A stretch of 64,000 nt of DNA. Origin: Capitella teleta (Eukaryota > Annelida > Polychaeta > Capitellidae). This document shows positions 42,823-55,737 of the stretch, in pieces. Position 1 is the first letter of the stretch; every line of letters starts with the position of its first letter. The stretch spans positions 684,907-748,906 of the forward strand of contig KB310317.1 of the NCBI GenBank assembly GCA_000328365.1, in the 5' to 3' direction. The notes beneath the pieces are model-generated. The model was given only the letters and a program-made list of their open reading frames with translations, was not told the origin of the DNA and ran no database searches. The translations under genes and the position numbers were made by a program.

Positions 42823-43465
42823 TTTGGAGAAACTCAGAACGAGGCGGTGACGCACCTGATGAATATTCATCATTTGTATTAGCATACATAATTAGTTCAG
42901 GATTCCCAAGTTTTACACTGATAACGATTTCATTGAATAATTCTTTTTGTGTAATACATGAATCGCATAAACCTTTTTGGGGATTGAATGAAAACTTTTG
43001 TCGGAATTTCGATTTATATCGCAGAGAGATATTAAAACAGAAGACGAAGGAAAACAAATGGAAAATATGAATATTCACACAGAAACCATGAACATTCCCA
43101 ATACTCACGATTTCAAAAGTTGAGATAGAATGTGATTAGTTAGTAATGCTATGATCACAATAGTAACTTTAAGCTGTTCGAGAATAATCTCAGACCTGTT
43201 CACCCAGTAAACGGCCTATTAACTAATTCAAGTCCACACTGCAGCCAGAAAACAATCCACTTCATGAATATTCATGAATCTCGGACTTATTATTATGTAA
43301 ATAAGAAAGATCCGTGATGATGCATCCGCAAGGCTTGGCTCGTGCTCGGTCGCGCAAAATTATTAAATGGCTTATCGGAGCTGCCTGCTCAAGAGCTTAA
43401 GAGAACAGGAAGTTACACAGTTCCGCTGCTTCATTGAGGTCATATACAAAAGTAGACAAGAGAGA

Positions 43466-43505
<40 letters not shown>

Positions 43506-43930
43506 TTAGTGAGTGACAGGGGAAGAAGCAGAAATGCATGTAAAGGTACTGTTGTAATATTTTGATGTATGATGAATTCCAATGCACCTACATTCACTGT
43601 TCACTCAACCTGAATGTTGAACATTTTGATATGTAACGAATTCCACAAGAATGCGGCAAGATGTTACCAGCCTAGCTACCAAGGTTGGTTACAAGGATAA
43701 TAATATAGCGACGGGACGCACCCGCCCCGTCGCGAGGGCTCTGACTCTTGAAGACGCAACACTATGTGGCTATACATATAATTCTAGTTTCAAAAGGAGA
43801 TAAACCCAAAATGTATTGAGCATAACCGTGTTGCTCTTTTGTTTTTCTGGGGCCCAGAATAGTAAATTGAGTTTCCCTGCCGGGAAGCTGCCAGTGATTG
43901 GTATCGACAGAAGAAGCGTCGCCTCTGAAA
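42823..43930. other. Region upstream of DDAH
   Basis: It includes an (AG)n microsatellite at 43470-43500 and a perfect hairpin GCGACGGG/CCCGTCGC at about 43709-43734. The DDAH promoter should be here, but no motif is assigned. Confidence 0.5.
43470..43500. repeat. (AG)n microsatellite
   Basis: About 15 AG units. Confidence 0.95.
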
Positions 43931-44341
43931 TATTTACAAATCACATGTATACCAATTGTATGCATTAAATGTCTTGGGAAAACAAAACGTGCCTTCATTG
44001 TTTGTGTGGTATTGCTATTTTTTTTTATAAGTAAGGGAAATCCCTGTCAAACCGCCCAGATTTTGGACTTTGGTGCTTGTTTTTAGAAAAAAAATCCCGG
44101 GAAGCAAGCCCCGGACCCCCCTTGGGGTGCGTCCCGCGGGCACGCTTCTGTGCCTTCCGCACAGCTTCCTTGTATGTTTCTTGTCCTCAATCTTTTTAGA
44201 AAAACCCTGCCCTGTGAAAATACTAGAATAAACACAGTGCAGTTAATTAATGAGCTATTATACTTTATTATCTGGTCCGGCCCCTTGCCATGTGGCTTTA
44301 TCCTGATTCGGCCCTCCGCCAATATGAGATGCCGACCGCTG
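43930..44341 (-). mobile_element. hAT-like element, family B copy 3
   Basis: Read on the minus strand from 44341: CAGCGGTCGGCATCTC and GGAGGGCCGAATCAGGATAA (as at 15384), then ttttcacagggcagggttt, gggggtccggggcttgc and AAGACATTTAATGCATACAA (as at 17385). This copy joins the terminal and internal parts seen separately elsewhere. No transposase is present. The left end and an 8-bp target duplication were not found. Confidence 0.7.
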
Positions 44342-44548
44342 CTATAATTACATCTATGAAGCTACCCTTCTTGAATGGGTGGAAATGAAGAATACAAAGT
44401 GGTTATATAGATAACTAAGGTCACCATAAATTAGGGAATTCATGCTGCTTCCTTCGTGATTATAATCCTGAATTACTCTCAGCTGCATTATATAACGATA
44501 ATAATATTATTATATAATGCTAATAAATATAATAATAAGAATAAAACA

Positions 44549-44652
<104 letters not shown>

Positions 44653-45230
44653 TCTACTAGACAGTTCTAATGAAGCTTGCAAAAGAAATAATTTCCAGAG
44701 AAATCAATTCAAGCAATTAAATCTGATTTTTTTTTTTTTTTTTCATAATCTTTTTAACCGGGGCGCCGCCCTGGCTACGCCCCTGAATTCCATACTACAC
44801 TTGGCGTACTAAAATATGACAAACAATGAGTCAGCCAAATTGATTATGAACATGCAAAATAAAAATAATATCCACAATCAAATTGAATAAAAATTATATT
44901 GATATACATGTATCTAGCCTAACAGGCTTAACAGTTGGATAATTCTCACACAGGGTAGTCTCTGGAATGGCCTAACACTATGCAGTGTCTACACCCTTGA
45001 TCTCTTGATTCATTCAAACCCTGTTTGCATAACCAGTATTAGCAATCACACCCTCCAAGGTTCAATTAGGGAGTGGGAGGAGTGTCGCAACCCACGCATG
45101 CAAGCCTCCCACCCAGATCGAGTCTAAGAGAAAGATCTGTTTTACCAGCCTGATACAAGAACCGCCCATAAGTAAAAAGGCCGGAAGTATTCAATGGCTG
45201 CGAGAATGACTGAAAATGGATCAGCCACAA
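44653..45230. other. Region downstream of the Kelch gene
   Basis: No gene seen. A minus-strand AATAAA at 45231-45236 is the most likely poly(A) signal of the Kelch gene. Confidence 0.45.
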
Positions 45231-45504
45231 TTTATTAAGCAAATAAACACAGGATAAATGATGAATTCCACACTGTAACACACTGAATGGAATGAGAGAC
45301 AATAAGTCATATATATTCAGAAATAATTATTCGCTATCAAATTTAATCATCTGACCTGGCAAAATTCTCAGTTGGTGTAAATCAGAACTGATTGCTTAAA
45401 ACACTATTATTGAAGAAATTAAAAATAAAAAAAAATAAAATTGAATTAAAAAGCACATGGAAGATCTCAAGTGAATGACAAAAACCACAAATAAATCAGT
45501 TGAA

Positions 45505-47533
45505 TCACACAAAATGTGCCAAAGTTAGCACACAGCATGCCCGACCATAGATTCTGGTAGGAAATTTAGTCACAAATTCCACTTTATCATCTTCAGGGTT
45601 AAAACTCTGAATCAGGTTTGAATAATAATGCTGTCCGTTGATGCCGCCTACAATGTAAACTGTGCTGTTTAACACACAAGTCCCTGCCTCACGAATATTT
45701 AGCACAGACTTCAGCACTGTCCACACTCCAGTGACAGGGTTGAATTTCTCGATGCTTGTGACAGGAACAGGAAATCCGTAGGGGTCTTCAGTGTTACCTC
45801 CTAACACATAGAGGCAGCCATTGACAGCTGCCATGTTGTGATTACTGCGGCTGTTAATCAGAGACGGCTCCTCTTTCCAGCTGTCCAACTCAGAATTATA
45901 CGACTTCACCATACGGCAATGCCCGTCAAACTTCTGGCCCCCGGTGATGTAAATCTTACTCTCGCAGACGGTTCCTGCATGAGTGTAAACAGCGTGTGAT
46001 AGCGATTGACACAGCTCCCAGTCGTTCTTCTCGATTGAAAAGCACTCCATGGTGCACATGACCATGTTTTCATCCTGTCCGGCAATGGCATATAAGCACT
46101 TGTTTAGAGCAACCATCACAAAGTCTTTCCGTGCTTCATTCATTGAGGGTAATTCAAACCATGTGTCAAAACGAGGGTCATAGCGAAAACAGCGTGCGGT
46201 GGCTATTTCATTGTTTTCATTGCTGTCGTATTTGCCTCCACACGCGTACATGAAGTTATCGACCACACACACGCAGGGGCTGTACAGAGGGACCATGGCG
46301 TCCTTGAGGAAAGCGTGTCGCTCAGCCTCAAAGTGATAGCTCTCCAAGTTCTCCGCATGGCACATGACAAGCGAGCTCTTATCAGACCTGACCTGCGTGC
46401 GGTCAGTCTGCAACAGTGGCTGCTTGCTGACTACGATGTGATAATCTTTGGCTTGCATCAGGAGCTTTGAGCATTCACGCTGAGAGTGCATGAGATCGAC
46501 CTGTGGTGACAAAAACACAGTACTGGAATTGACCTGAGGGGTCACTGGGTACCTTGCTGACTTTGTCGACCAGTTCTTCTCCAGAGAGAAGAGGGAGTCG
46601 CAGGTTGCTGACCAGAGAGGGAAGACCTTCCTGGCGCTCCTCTTTCTTGTGGTCAATCCATTGCAGCACAAGTTCAAAAAGTCGGTACTCAGAGGTCACC
46701 TGAGTTCAAAAAGGAATATTTAACACTCATTCAACTGATAATTCTCTTATGCAGAATCATCAGTAATATGTTTATGCTTTTTGTTAATTAAATATCTCCT
46801 CACCTTCAGACAGTTCTCAGCTAGGAGAGACGCAAGCTGGGAACTTGTGAGGCGCTGATACTGCTCTGTTTCGGCCAACTGCTCGAAATGCTGCAGGACA
46901 AATTTGCGGGTAGCGTCCAGACTGTCGGCCAAATAGTAAACTTCTGACATGTGCAGCATATCAACGCAGTTATCAATGGTCAGCGCTTTCTTCATGAATG
47001 TGCAACAGAGATCCATCGCTTCAGAGACTTGCAAGTGGGAGACTGCAGCCAGCACATCCTCAAGATTATCCAAGTTGAGGTTAAGGCTCCCTGTGTATGC
47101 AAATTCTACGACCACTTTCAGACCAACACTGCTGACACCCTGGAAAAAAAAAGAACCCAATGAAATCCAAAGTTTGAACTGAGACCTATTTTAACTGACC
47201 TTGAGTTCGACACGATTATCCCGGCTCTCTCGCATATCGGTGGTGAGCAGGGCGTGGAAGTAATCAGAACACGCCACCATTACACAGCGATGAACCTAGA
47301 TGTTATCACATTGCATTAAAATACATAATAAATTATTGACATCTTACATTGAAGCTAATGTCTTCTGCTGCAAGCGTGTAGTCACACAGCATGCTTGTCT
47401 GTCTGAGTTCATTGAGGCCTGCAAGGATTCTTCCGCTGTAATTGGGGGAATCCAAGAGGAGGGAGGTTGTAGGTTCTGGCTCAGGAGTGTGGAGTGCATT
47501 GGAAGAACGCTTGCGAGGGGAAATTGACGCCAT
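45505..47533 (-). CDS. BTB-BACK-Kelch protein, KLHL9/KLHL13-like
   Basis: Five coding exons on the minus strand: 47533-47348, 47295-47200, 47139-46804, 46699-46553 and 46500-45505, GT-AG and in phase, 586 aa. BTB domain about residues 37-150 (LNELRQTSMLCDYTLAAED, FAYTGSLNLN), BACK domain about 155-265 (SSQLASLLAENCLKV), then six Kelch blades (MYACGGKYDS, LYAIAGQDEN, IYITGGQKFD, LYVLGGNTED, VYIVGGINGQ). The linker KQPLLQTDRTQVRSDKSS matches the QPVMQSDRTAIRSDS block of KLHL9/13. Such proteins are CUL3 E3 ligase substrate adaptors; KLHL9/13 act on Aurora B in mitosis. An acceptor at exon edge 47554 indicates a 5'UTR intron. Other KLHL members (KLHL26, KLHL36) are possible, so no symbol is given. 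Confidence 0.92.
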
Positions 47534-47554
47534 GGCAACGGGAATCACCACCTC

Positions 47555-49835
47555 CTGAAAGTATGAATAGCAGTTTTTCAACCTTGCAGGGTGGATATTA
47601 TCTCAGAGAATTAGAAAGACATAACTGTTTGAGACTAAAGAAAAGTTTTGCAAATATTTTTTTGGTTGGGAGTAAATAAGAAATTTAATGTTTTGGTTTA
47701 TAAGTGCTGATCATTTTGCAATATGTGACCCCTAGCAGTGAAAGAGATGCAAACGATAGGCTGAATGCTCACAAGTCCAAAGAGCATATACATATAATGT
47801 CAAGTATATAAAAGTCCCTAACTATAACCATAACCCTTGTAAATTCGGACTTGCGGGTATTTGGATTTGTGAGCCGATCCCTATACCTATCTCAAACCGT
47901 AGGCTAAGTATGCGAAGTATCCCATGCGAAGAGTCCCTAAAACCATAAAACCCTTATGAATTCCCGAAGTTCTATATATCGGAGTTTGTAATAGAGAGCT
48001 TTGACTGTATATTATGTATAGCCCCATAGTTGTAGCCACCTGGGGGTATGCAAGAGGAATCTTGGAAACTAAGACTGCTGCTTGTCTATTTCATGAAGAG
48101 GCAAATTCCATATCAGCGCAGGATGTTTTTTCCCCCAACTACATGAGCCGAAGATTGCATTGTACGCTATAAACAACCATCATTTGTAAATGTACAAGCT
48201 TGGACCAAGACTTCACGAGGCTATTACTGTTTCTTTATAGCATGTATTTTGGTAGACTGTTGTTTTAAGCATTACATAACTATGGGCTACATGCCTACGT
48301 ATGTCCTGAGGGTTTACAAGGCGATGTTTTTGGAGTGGGGTTGCATTCGGAGTCAGACTGACATGTTCTCTGTTTTAGCCCAATAACAATAAGACAATGG
48401 TTGATGTGTATAAAGTTTAATTAGATTATAAATTCAAGTAAGATTGTGTTTATATCTATTTGCGGTGATTGAATGAATATGTATGTTGATATATAGATAA
48501 GATAATTTAAGTGAGTGAATTGAATGAAATGTCCTTTAGCTGTAACACTCTCAGCCTCCACCTTATCCCACTGTTGTAGAAACAGAGACTATACGTGATC
48601 ACTTCTATCAGTAACAGTGCTAATCATAGAGTTATAAAAGAGTAACTAGAATGCTCTTAGGGGTCACGTTATCGGTCACAATTGAAGCGAGATTTAAGGG
48701 TAACATTCTGTTGAATGCCAAGGCGTCGCCATGAGAACAGCTCAATGAAAACTCGACATGTTGGTGCCTTATATGTTCCCCTTAAATTCCAAATTATCGT
48801 GCATAGGCGCTTTAACATGGCATAGTCATTCTAGTAATTCTATGGTGCTAACCCTAACTGGCCAGAGGTAGCAGGCTTAACGGCTGTCCTGTACAATGTG
48901 TGTTAGCTCCCAATGCAGATCGAAACGTAGTCTATGATACACTAAGAGTATAAATTGCTCTGCTACCCCATGCAAGCTAACTGTGTGTAAGCTATGCTGT
49001 TGTTTGGGAGAGCTATAAACTACCAGTAATAATCACAAAATGAGTATTTCAGTATCTGTTATTCATTTGTAGTGTACACCAATAATTATAATATTAATTA
49101 ACCAATTTTAACCTGTTATTGTTAACAAGCCTACCAGTAACTTAGTAGCGGTATGTACAACTTAGATTTAGTACTTAGTTAGCTCGCCAGGGTAGGGGTG
49201 GCAGGGCAGTGTCAACACTCACTGTAGTCATTAACTGTTATTACTGTAGTCACAGTAGTGTTAAGTCAATAAGTGTATAAATACTTTGATTATATAATTA
49301 TATTTATAGACTGCGCTTTAAATTGAAAATGCAGCATAAAGCTGGATTGATGCATCGCAGGTTGATGTTTTATAGGCAACTCAACAGATCAAAAGAACTA
49401 GCAAATCTACTAATTTGATATCAGTCTCTCGATGTTGATTTCAGTGCAAGCATTCAAGAAACAGATGTCAAGAATGAGAAATGTCCAGAATATCGCTCAC
49501 TGGAAATATGGTTGACAAGCAATAAAATGCGTTATGAATTTCACACAAAAAAGTGCGTTATGAAATATACGTTCGATTGATCCAGAGAAAAATAACAAAT
49601 AGACCAACAGATAAACCAACCAGAGATACTTTCTGTGTAGCATGGATTGATCGCTCACAAAAAAAGTTGATCAAAGTTCGCTGAATTCATAACGCATCGA
49701 ATAAGGAGAAAATTAATGATAGAAGTTACATTCATTAAGATTGGCAAGGAACAGCTGATCGCTAATGCGGAACAAAAAACCTTTCATTCTTCTGAACTTC
49801 TGATGCGGTGTGTCTAAAACCCCAAAACAAGTTCA
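47555..49835. other. Intergenic region upstream of the Kelch gene
   Basis: No gene seen. Near 47820-48008 the text includes gaattcccgaagttctatatatcgg and ends ctttgactgTA, which resembles one end of a pogo-like element (CAGTCAAAG read inward); its partner end was not found. Confidence 0.4.
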
Positions 49836-49837
49836 TG

Positions 49838-50620
49838 TTTGCCCGAAAATGACATGTTTGCCCTAAAATGAGATTTTTTTTGGCCCTAAAATGAGTTTGT
49901 TTGTTTGCCCTAAAATGAGTTTGTTTGCCCTAAAATGAGATTTAGTTTGTTTGCCATAAAATGACTTGTTTGCCCTAAAATGAGATTTTTTTGTTTGCCC
50001 TAAAATGAATTTGTTTGCCCTAAAATGAGATTTTTCTGTTTGCCCTAAAATGAGTTGTTTGCCCTAAAATGAGTTTGTTTGCCCTAAAATGAGATTTTAT
50101 TTGTTTGCCCTATAATGAGTTGCTTACCCTAAAAAGAGTTGTTTGTCCTAAAACAGTGTGAGAAATTGAAACAGCTAGGGACTGGAACTCTGTACACTAT
50201 TTTGTTTTAGGGCATGACTCAAAATGGGTAAACCAACTNNNNNNNNNNNNNNNNNNNNNNNNNNNNNNNNNNNNNNNNNNNNNNNNNNGGGCGAACAAAG
50301 TCATTTAAGGGCGAACAAAGTCATTTTAGGGCAAACAAGTCATTTTAGGGCAAAAAAAAAAAATCTCATTTTAGGACAAACAAGTCATTTTAGGGCCAAA
50401 AAAATTTCTCATTTTAGGGCAAACAAACTCATTTCAGAGCAAACAAATTCATTTTAGGGCAAATGACTCATTTTAGGGCAAAAAAACAAAACAAAACAAA
50501 AACTGTCATTTTAGGGCAAACAAACTCATTTTAGGGCAAACAAATTATACCTCATTTTAGGGCAAACAAGTCATTTTAGGCAAACAAGTCATTTTAGGGC
50601 AAACCAGTCATTTTAGGGTC
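49838..50620. repeat. Inverted pair of short tandem arrays around an assembly gap
   Basis: The left arm (49838-50155) holds about 15 copies of a core TTTGCCCTAAAATGAG spaced 18-26 bases apart; spacers vary (GT, CTT, ATTTTTTT). The right arm (50289-50620) holds about 15 copies of the exact reverse complement (CTCATTTTAGGGCAAA). Between them lies roughly 80 bases of other text plus 50 N. The outer edges read GGTGTG (about 49807-49812) and CACACC (50621-50626), a short inverted terminal match. Resembles a fold-back element whose long inverted ends are built of subrepeats. Confidence 0.85.
50239..50288. other. Assembly gap (50 N) inside the palindromic array
   Basis: Fifty consecutive N. A second identical-length gap is at 24324-24373. 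Round lengths suggest a placeholder, so true size is unknown. Confidence 0.99.
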
Positions 50621-50639
50621 ACACCACGAAGTGAGTTAA

Positions 50640-52692
50640 TCACGAGAAAACACTTTTCATTTGTGAGTTTTATTAATTAAGATACTATATAACAAAATTA
50701 ACATATATTAATTGTTTTGCATTGCTGAACAAATTATTACATGATGCATTACAAAAATGTGGCTTATTGATTTTTATTGAATTGGTGATCAAATAATATT
50801 TCATCATTATTATTTTATCAACTAAATGAATAGATAATAAGGACATCACTCCCTTCCTACACAACACAAAATTACTAACACCACATTTCTTGTGTATAAT
50901 TTTTTTTATGAAAAAAACCTCAATGAAATCATCATGAATTCAAATAGTATTCGTGCGTGAGGCCAAAACAAAATATTGTATTTTCAGAGATATCTATAGC
51001 CGTAAATAAAGTGTAGATTACTTACCTTGTAGAAATATTTGCTCCTGGAATGAAAGACAATATGCCCGCATTGTGTGTACTGGTGAGTATGAATTCAAAG
51101 CGATATTCGTGATGACTTTCCTCATAACATATTCTTTCATAGATCATGAAATGCTTAGCAATTCTCCAAGGACTGAAACGACCTCTCCATTACGATGCAG
51201 AATATTTAATCTCATTGATTAATTGGTTATATTGTCATGAAATTGCATCATCTTTTGCTTCTAAGTTTGTAGGAGTGTTGTGCTGATCTGTTCTATCCAT
51301 TGTGCTAATACCGGTAATTATGATAATGGCTCACAGGAATATTATTTGTTCTTGTTATTGCGCTTCAGTTTCTCGATTCTTCCCTGGATTTCCTAAAAGA
51401 ATAGAAAATGTTAAGGTGGGCGAGAAGAACAGACAACAAAAACTTATATTAGTTCAGGCAATTTTAGAATTGGATCTGAAATGAAATGTGATGTTCTTAA
51501 TACTATTTCCAATCGCAGTTAGTGTGTGTATCTCATTGCCATACAGTTCAATGAAAAAACCGAAATAATTTGTGTGCTTACGTATTTCATTGTTCCTTCC
51601 GCTACCTTCCGCTAAAGATATATTTTTAAAGACTTTTTTGTCTGTAAATAATATTGTTCTCAGAGCTCTTCCCTTTCATGAGCATTTTTTTATAGTTTAT
51701 TTTCAACTGTTCTAATTTTTTGAAATAGTCATGGCGAAATAAAATTTTATACGTGAGCTGCAACATACATATAACACGGGAGTTCCTTAGTTTCACTTTG
51801 TTCACAATTCATAGGCTGTTGTCATTCCATTAAGCATCGTATTAATGAATGATTGTGATTATGAGATTTTGTATTGATAATTTTAAAAGTCATTCACATT
51901 AAATCATTTTAATGGCAATGACTTGGTTTTGCTTTGAAAGGAAAGATGATAGAATCAGCGGCAGTAAAACAACAAATTGTTATTATAGGCTGCAAATGAT
52001 ATGGAGTGTTGTACTAGAATTTATAATTAACGTGTTTTAATGTAGGCCCCTAATGTATCATAACGTTAAAAATAATCAGCATTAATTGCACATATCAAAC
52101 TGAATTTGCTGTTCTCTTGAAATCGCTATTCGGTGTATCAAAATTGCCTTCAATGAATTCCTGCAGATGAGAGCTGATTTTTAAAGATCTCGTCGTACTT
52201 TGGCTCCAAATCTTCACTAAACATTTTTTAAATGACTTCATCTAAAGGTTTTAGATTCATGCCACTTAATTCCCACTTAGCTGCCAATAATCTGACCATT
52301 TTTGTTGTCGCTGTTGATCTCGACCTATTCCTCAAGCCGGGATTATTGATAACCAAAAGTATTTTGTCGCTTTGAATCTCGTCGCTATGATAACAAACTT
52401 CGACAACATTATACCAATGTGAGCGATCAATCCATGCTATAGACTATAGACTGGCGCCCGTATCATCCGATCGGATTGGGTGGAACCGTAAAACCCCATC
52501 ACTCACTCGCTATAGACTATAGAGGATCTCTGGACCAACATACCGTAATTTATGGAAGTTAATTGTTATAATTACATTAAACATAATTTTTGCCAATTCA
52601 CTGACACTATTCCACGGTGCCAGTGATATACATGTATATCTGGGTACCAGTGGAGATGGCTAGCATATCGAGGCTCTTATCGATTATGGTTT

Positions 52693-52726
<34 letters not shown>

Positions 52727-53400
52727 GGACATGCTGTCCGTCGCTATCTCCTTCATGGCGACATCTGGTATAATTGTCATCATCTAATATCACTATCCCT
52801 TCCCCTCGATCTTCACATCATTTTATATATCAGATATTTGGACGCCATTCTGTTTTCTGACTCTACTCCGACGGGCAATGTTGAGCGTAGAGCAGAATGA
52901 CCCGGTTACCGAATGCATAAATGGTATCCTCACTGGCTTTCCGGAGACCATACCACTTTGAAAGAAGAGAACAAAAGGGAAGAGAAAAAATAACCACACT
53001 GAGACAGATTACCATGGGTTATGAATCCATGCTATCTTAGTCCAGTTTCCTCCCTAGAATCCCCTTGACATTGAAACTTATAAGTATAGACCTACCCCTA
53101 AAAATTCCAATACATGTATACGCGCAGGCCTACATCCATATATCAATTACATAATTTTTGACCTGCTGTAATTTTGGTATCAGTGGTGTTGAACCATCAG
53201 CAACAAATAATACAAATACGAGTACTAGTAATTGATAAGAACATATTGAAACTTTAATTATTAGCGTAAGTTAAACTCAAGTATATTAACAGCATGGTGA
53301 AAATGTTTAAAACGTATTTGGGAATTAAATATAAGAACTCGTACTAAATGTATAAATAATTTACTAAAAGGAAACTTAATTTCGGCCCTTCTGATACGCT
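50640..53400. other. AT-rich intergenic stretch
   Basis: No gene recognised. Minor structures: a 16-bp palindrome gatatacatgtatatc near 52626, a T run of about 33 near 52690-52722 followed by a small hairpin cggaca/tgtccg, and a direct repeat pair near 52437 and 52510. Confidence 0.45.
52436..52526. repeat. Direct repeat gctatagactataga flanking a short insert
   Basis: Two copies of GCTATAGACTATAGA enclose about 58 bases containing the palindrome atccgatcggat. It may be a small insertion with a 15-bp target duplication or a slippage product. Confidence 0.5.
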
Positions 53401-53850
53401 TTTTAAGTTTTTATATGCAGTGCCTGAGCAGCAGTAACGCCATTGTAAAGCTTGCCAGCAATTATTGTTTTTATGGTTGCATGTATTCTGTCATTATTGA
53501 AAATGTACATTTATCTTCTGTTTTAAGTTCTATTCCGTTACGTTTTATATTTGATGATTTTGAAAATGTAAAAAGTATAATTAATACAAAAAGGCATGTA
53601 TGATGAAGCGACGATTGCTGAATCATTAGCCCTAAAAGACCTTTGTTATTTAAGAGATGGCCTGATGTTTTTAAACTTTGAAATTACTAGTGAGGAATTA
53701 CTATGTACATTTAATCATTTTACAATTTGATTAAGCTACCTTTATGTTGCAGTTTTGATTTGTTTGTTCCTTTGTTTGATTTTCTTTCACCTACTATAAT
53801 CCTGTATATTTATTTATACGAATAAATTATTATTTTTATTTTTATATTAT
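53400..53850 (+). mobile_element. LINE 3'-end fragment (tentative)
   Basis: Plus-strand text SSNAIVKLASNYCFYGC and, further on, ATIAESLALKDLCYLRDG resembles the region after the RT domain of CR1/L2-like LINEs (L-YG-x-x-W and the final L-x-x-LI-x-x-RDG). AATAAATTATT and a TTTATT-rich tail follow at 53820-53850. Similarity is short; confidence is modest. Confidence 0.4.
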
Positions 53851-54299
53851 TAGTATCGTTCAGGGCATGGATGCTGAGTGCTCTTCAATCTTCATAATTA
53901 TGACCATTATAATTATAATCAGACAAACAGCAAATTAATTAGCTCATGTGAGTCATGTCTCAAACTGATTCAGATCCACCATTCATCCATTCTTGCATTA
54001 AATTTTGTCAGCTATGTCTAGCATAATATATGAATCGGGTTTGGTGGGGATAGACCTACGTTCTCTCGCTCAGGTTTATACAATGTCAGCTAAGCCATGC
54101 CAAATTCACGGACCGAATCCTAAAGTACAAAGGCTGAAAACAAAACTGTTGTGGCGCGTCACACTTCTACTTGCAATGCGTGCACGTATGTTAACGCACA
54201 CCTGCCAGCGTGCACGAAGCAGACGAATTTCAGGCGCTCGAAAACTGAAGGCTAAGGTACGGTGGCCGGGATAGGACATGTAGAATTTTTTTTTTTATC

Positions 54300-54790
54300 T
54301 ACCAAGGCGCTCGGTGAAACGATCGCCGCTGGATGTCGTTCGAGCTTGATCGAGCGCCTATCTTGTCGAGGCCTGCGGCTGAATACAACCGATCGAGAGG
54401 GCCCAGTGGGATGGCGTGAGTGGCCATTACAAGTGAACATCGGTCCGAACTGGTCTTCGATAATGGAAATTTGACTGCCCGACGATACGTCAACGAAATC
54501 CTCATTCCACATCTTGTTCCTTTCGTGGCTATACTCATCTGAAGCTGCAGGTCTACCAGCAGGACAAGGCCCGTGCGCACGTCGTGATCCACACCAGAAA
54601 GTTTCTGGCTGAAAACGAAATTCCGCTAATTGAATGGATCTCTATTCTCCTGACATGAGCCCAATTGAACATCTCTGGGACAAACCGGACAACCTATAGG
54701 AAGGCGAGTGGCAGCCCGGAGACCTCGACATGCTCTGACACACATCCTGTAGGAAGAGTGGGAAGCCATGGGGGTTACTATGGTTACGCA
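54300..54790 (+). mobile_element. Tc1-like transposase remnant
   Basis: Plus-strand text in several frames: GNLTARRYVNEILIPHLVP, QQDKARAHV (second catalytic Asp of QQDNARPH) and DMSPIEHLWDK (the DLNPIEHVWD block with the third acidic residue). The order and spacing fit the DD34E Tc1 family. Frames shift between blocks and TGA occurs before HLWDK's downstream part, so it is inactive. Terminal repeats were not found. Confidence 0.75.
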
Positions 54791-54984
54791 CGTGTGGACG
54801 TCTTTTTAAAAAATCGGACTATTGTTTTGTGTCTTTTTTTATGAATTAACATCAGCAAATTGTGAAATAACAACACACAATTGTGCTGAGGTTGTTGTGC
54901 ACATCATTCTGAACGTGTTGATATATTTTGATATTATTTGGTACGTGTATAACCTCAATACGAATGGTAGCACCTCTGCAGGTT

Positions 54985-55500
54985 GCACCGTGAATATCAC
55001 CCCCGCATTGGTTTGTCAGCGTCCAAATCAGAGGTCCCGTCAGCCAACCCATCGCCCAACACTGACACTTGACGGTAACAACATCAATCCATCCACGTCT
55101 ATTAGGAACCTCGGTGTGCTATTTAACTCTGCATTTAATTTAGAAGATTACGTGAATGCTCTGTGCCGGACTATGTTCTTCCACGTCAATCGCATTTGGA
55201 GAATTCGCGAGGACCTCACAACATCTGCAAATCGCGTGTTTCGTTGCTTCAGTTCTGCTGCTCCTTCTCTTTGGAATGAACTACCCCAACGTATTCGCCT
55301 CTCGTCACACCTACTTGAATATAAATCAAAACTTAAGACACTTATTCCGAAAAGCTTTTAATATGACATATATTAACAAATCAACTTTTTATCATTTTAT
55401 TTATATTTTATTGTACATCGCGTTTGAACAGTTTATTTCTTTCAGAATTTCGCGATTCATAAGTTTGAAGTAATAAATAAATAAATGAATAAATCCCCAG
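54985..55500 (+). mobile_element. LINE ORF2 C-terminal fragment with TAAA tail
   Basis: SIRNLGVLFNSAFNLEDYVN, then RTMFFHVNRIWRIREDLT, jump straight to RVFRCFSSAAPSLWNELPQ and SHLLEYKSKLKTLI before a stop at 55361. These are the post-RT blocks of CR1/Jockey-like LINEs (NLGV-x-FD, F-H-L-R-N-I-x-R-I-R-x-x-L-T, FS-x-x-AP-x-LWN-x-LP) with the segment between the second and third deleted. The element ends in a (TAAA)n-like tail at 55471-55497. Confidence 0.8.
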
Positions 55501-55737
55501 ATGGAGATCCGGGCACTCATCCAGGGTATGCGTACAAGATGTACTATATCCATCAGTGCCAGAGGTGGACACACACGATGCTGACATTGAAGGCCTATCT
55601 GCATTGCCTGGCGTTGTGAAAGCATAAAGAGACCCCACCTCTGTATAACTGAGTTGTGTTCATTTCATTCTCAATCGATTTCAACGAAATCTAAAAATAT
55701 ATGGGCGAGAATAATTTTAGAATCCGAGGGTATATTA

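Noticed and set aside
49838-50620. CRISPR array or interstitial telomere
   Set aside because: Repeats are short, spacers are not of constant length and the arms are inverted; the core is not a pure TTAGGG or TTTAGGG array. The context is a eukaryotic genome.
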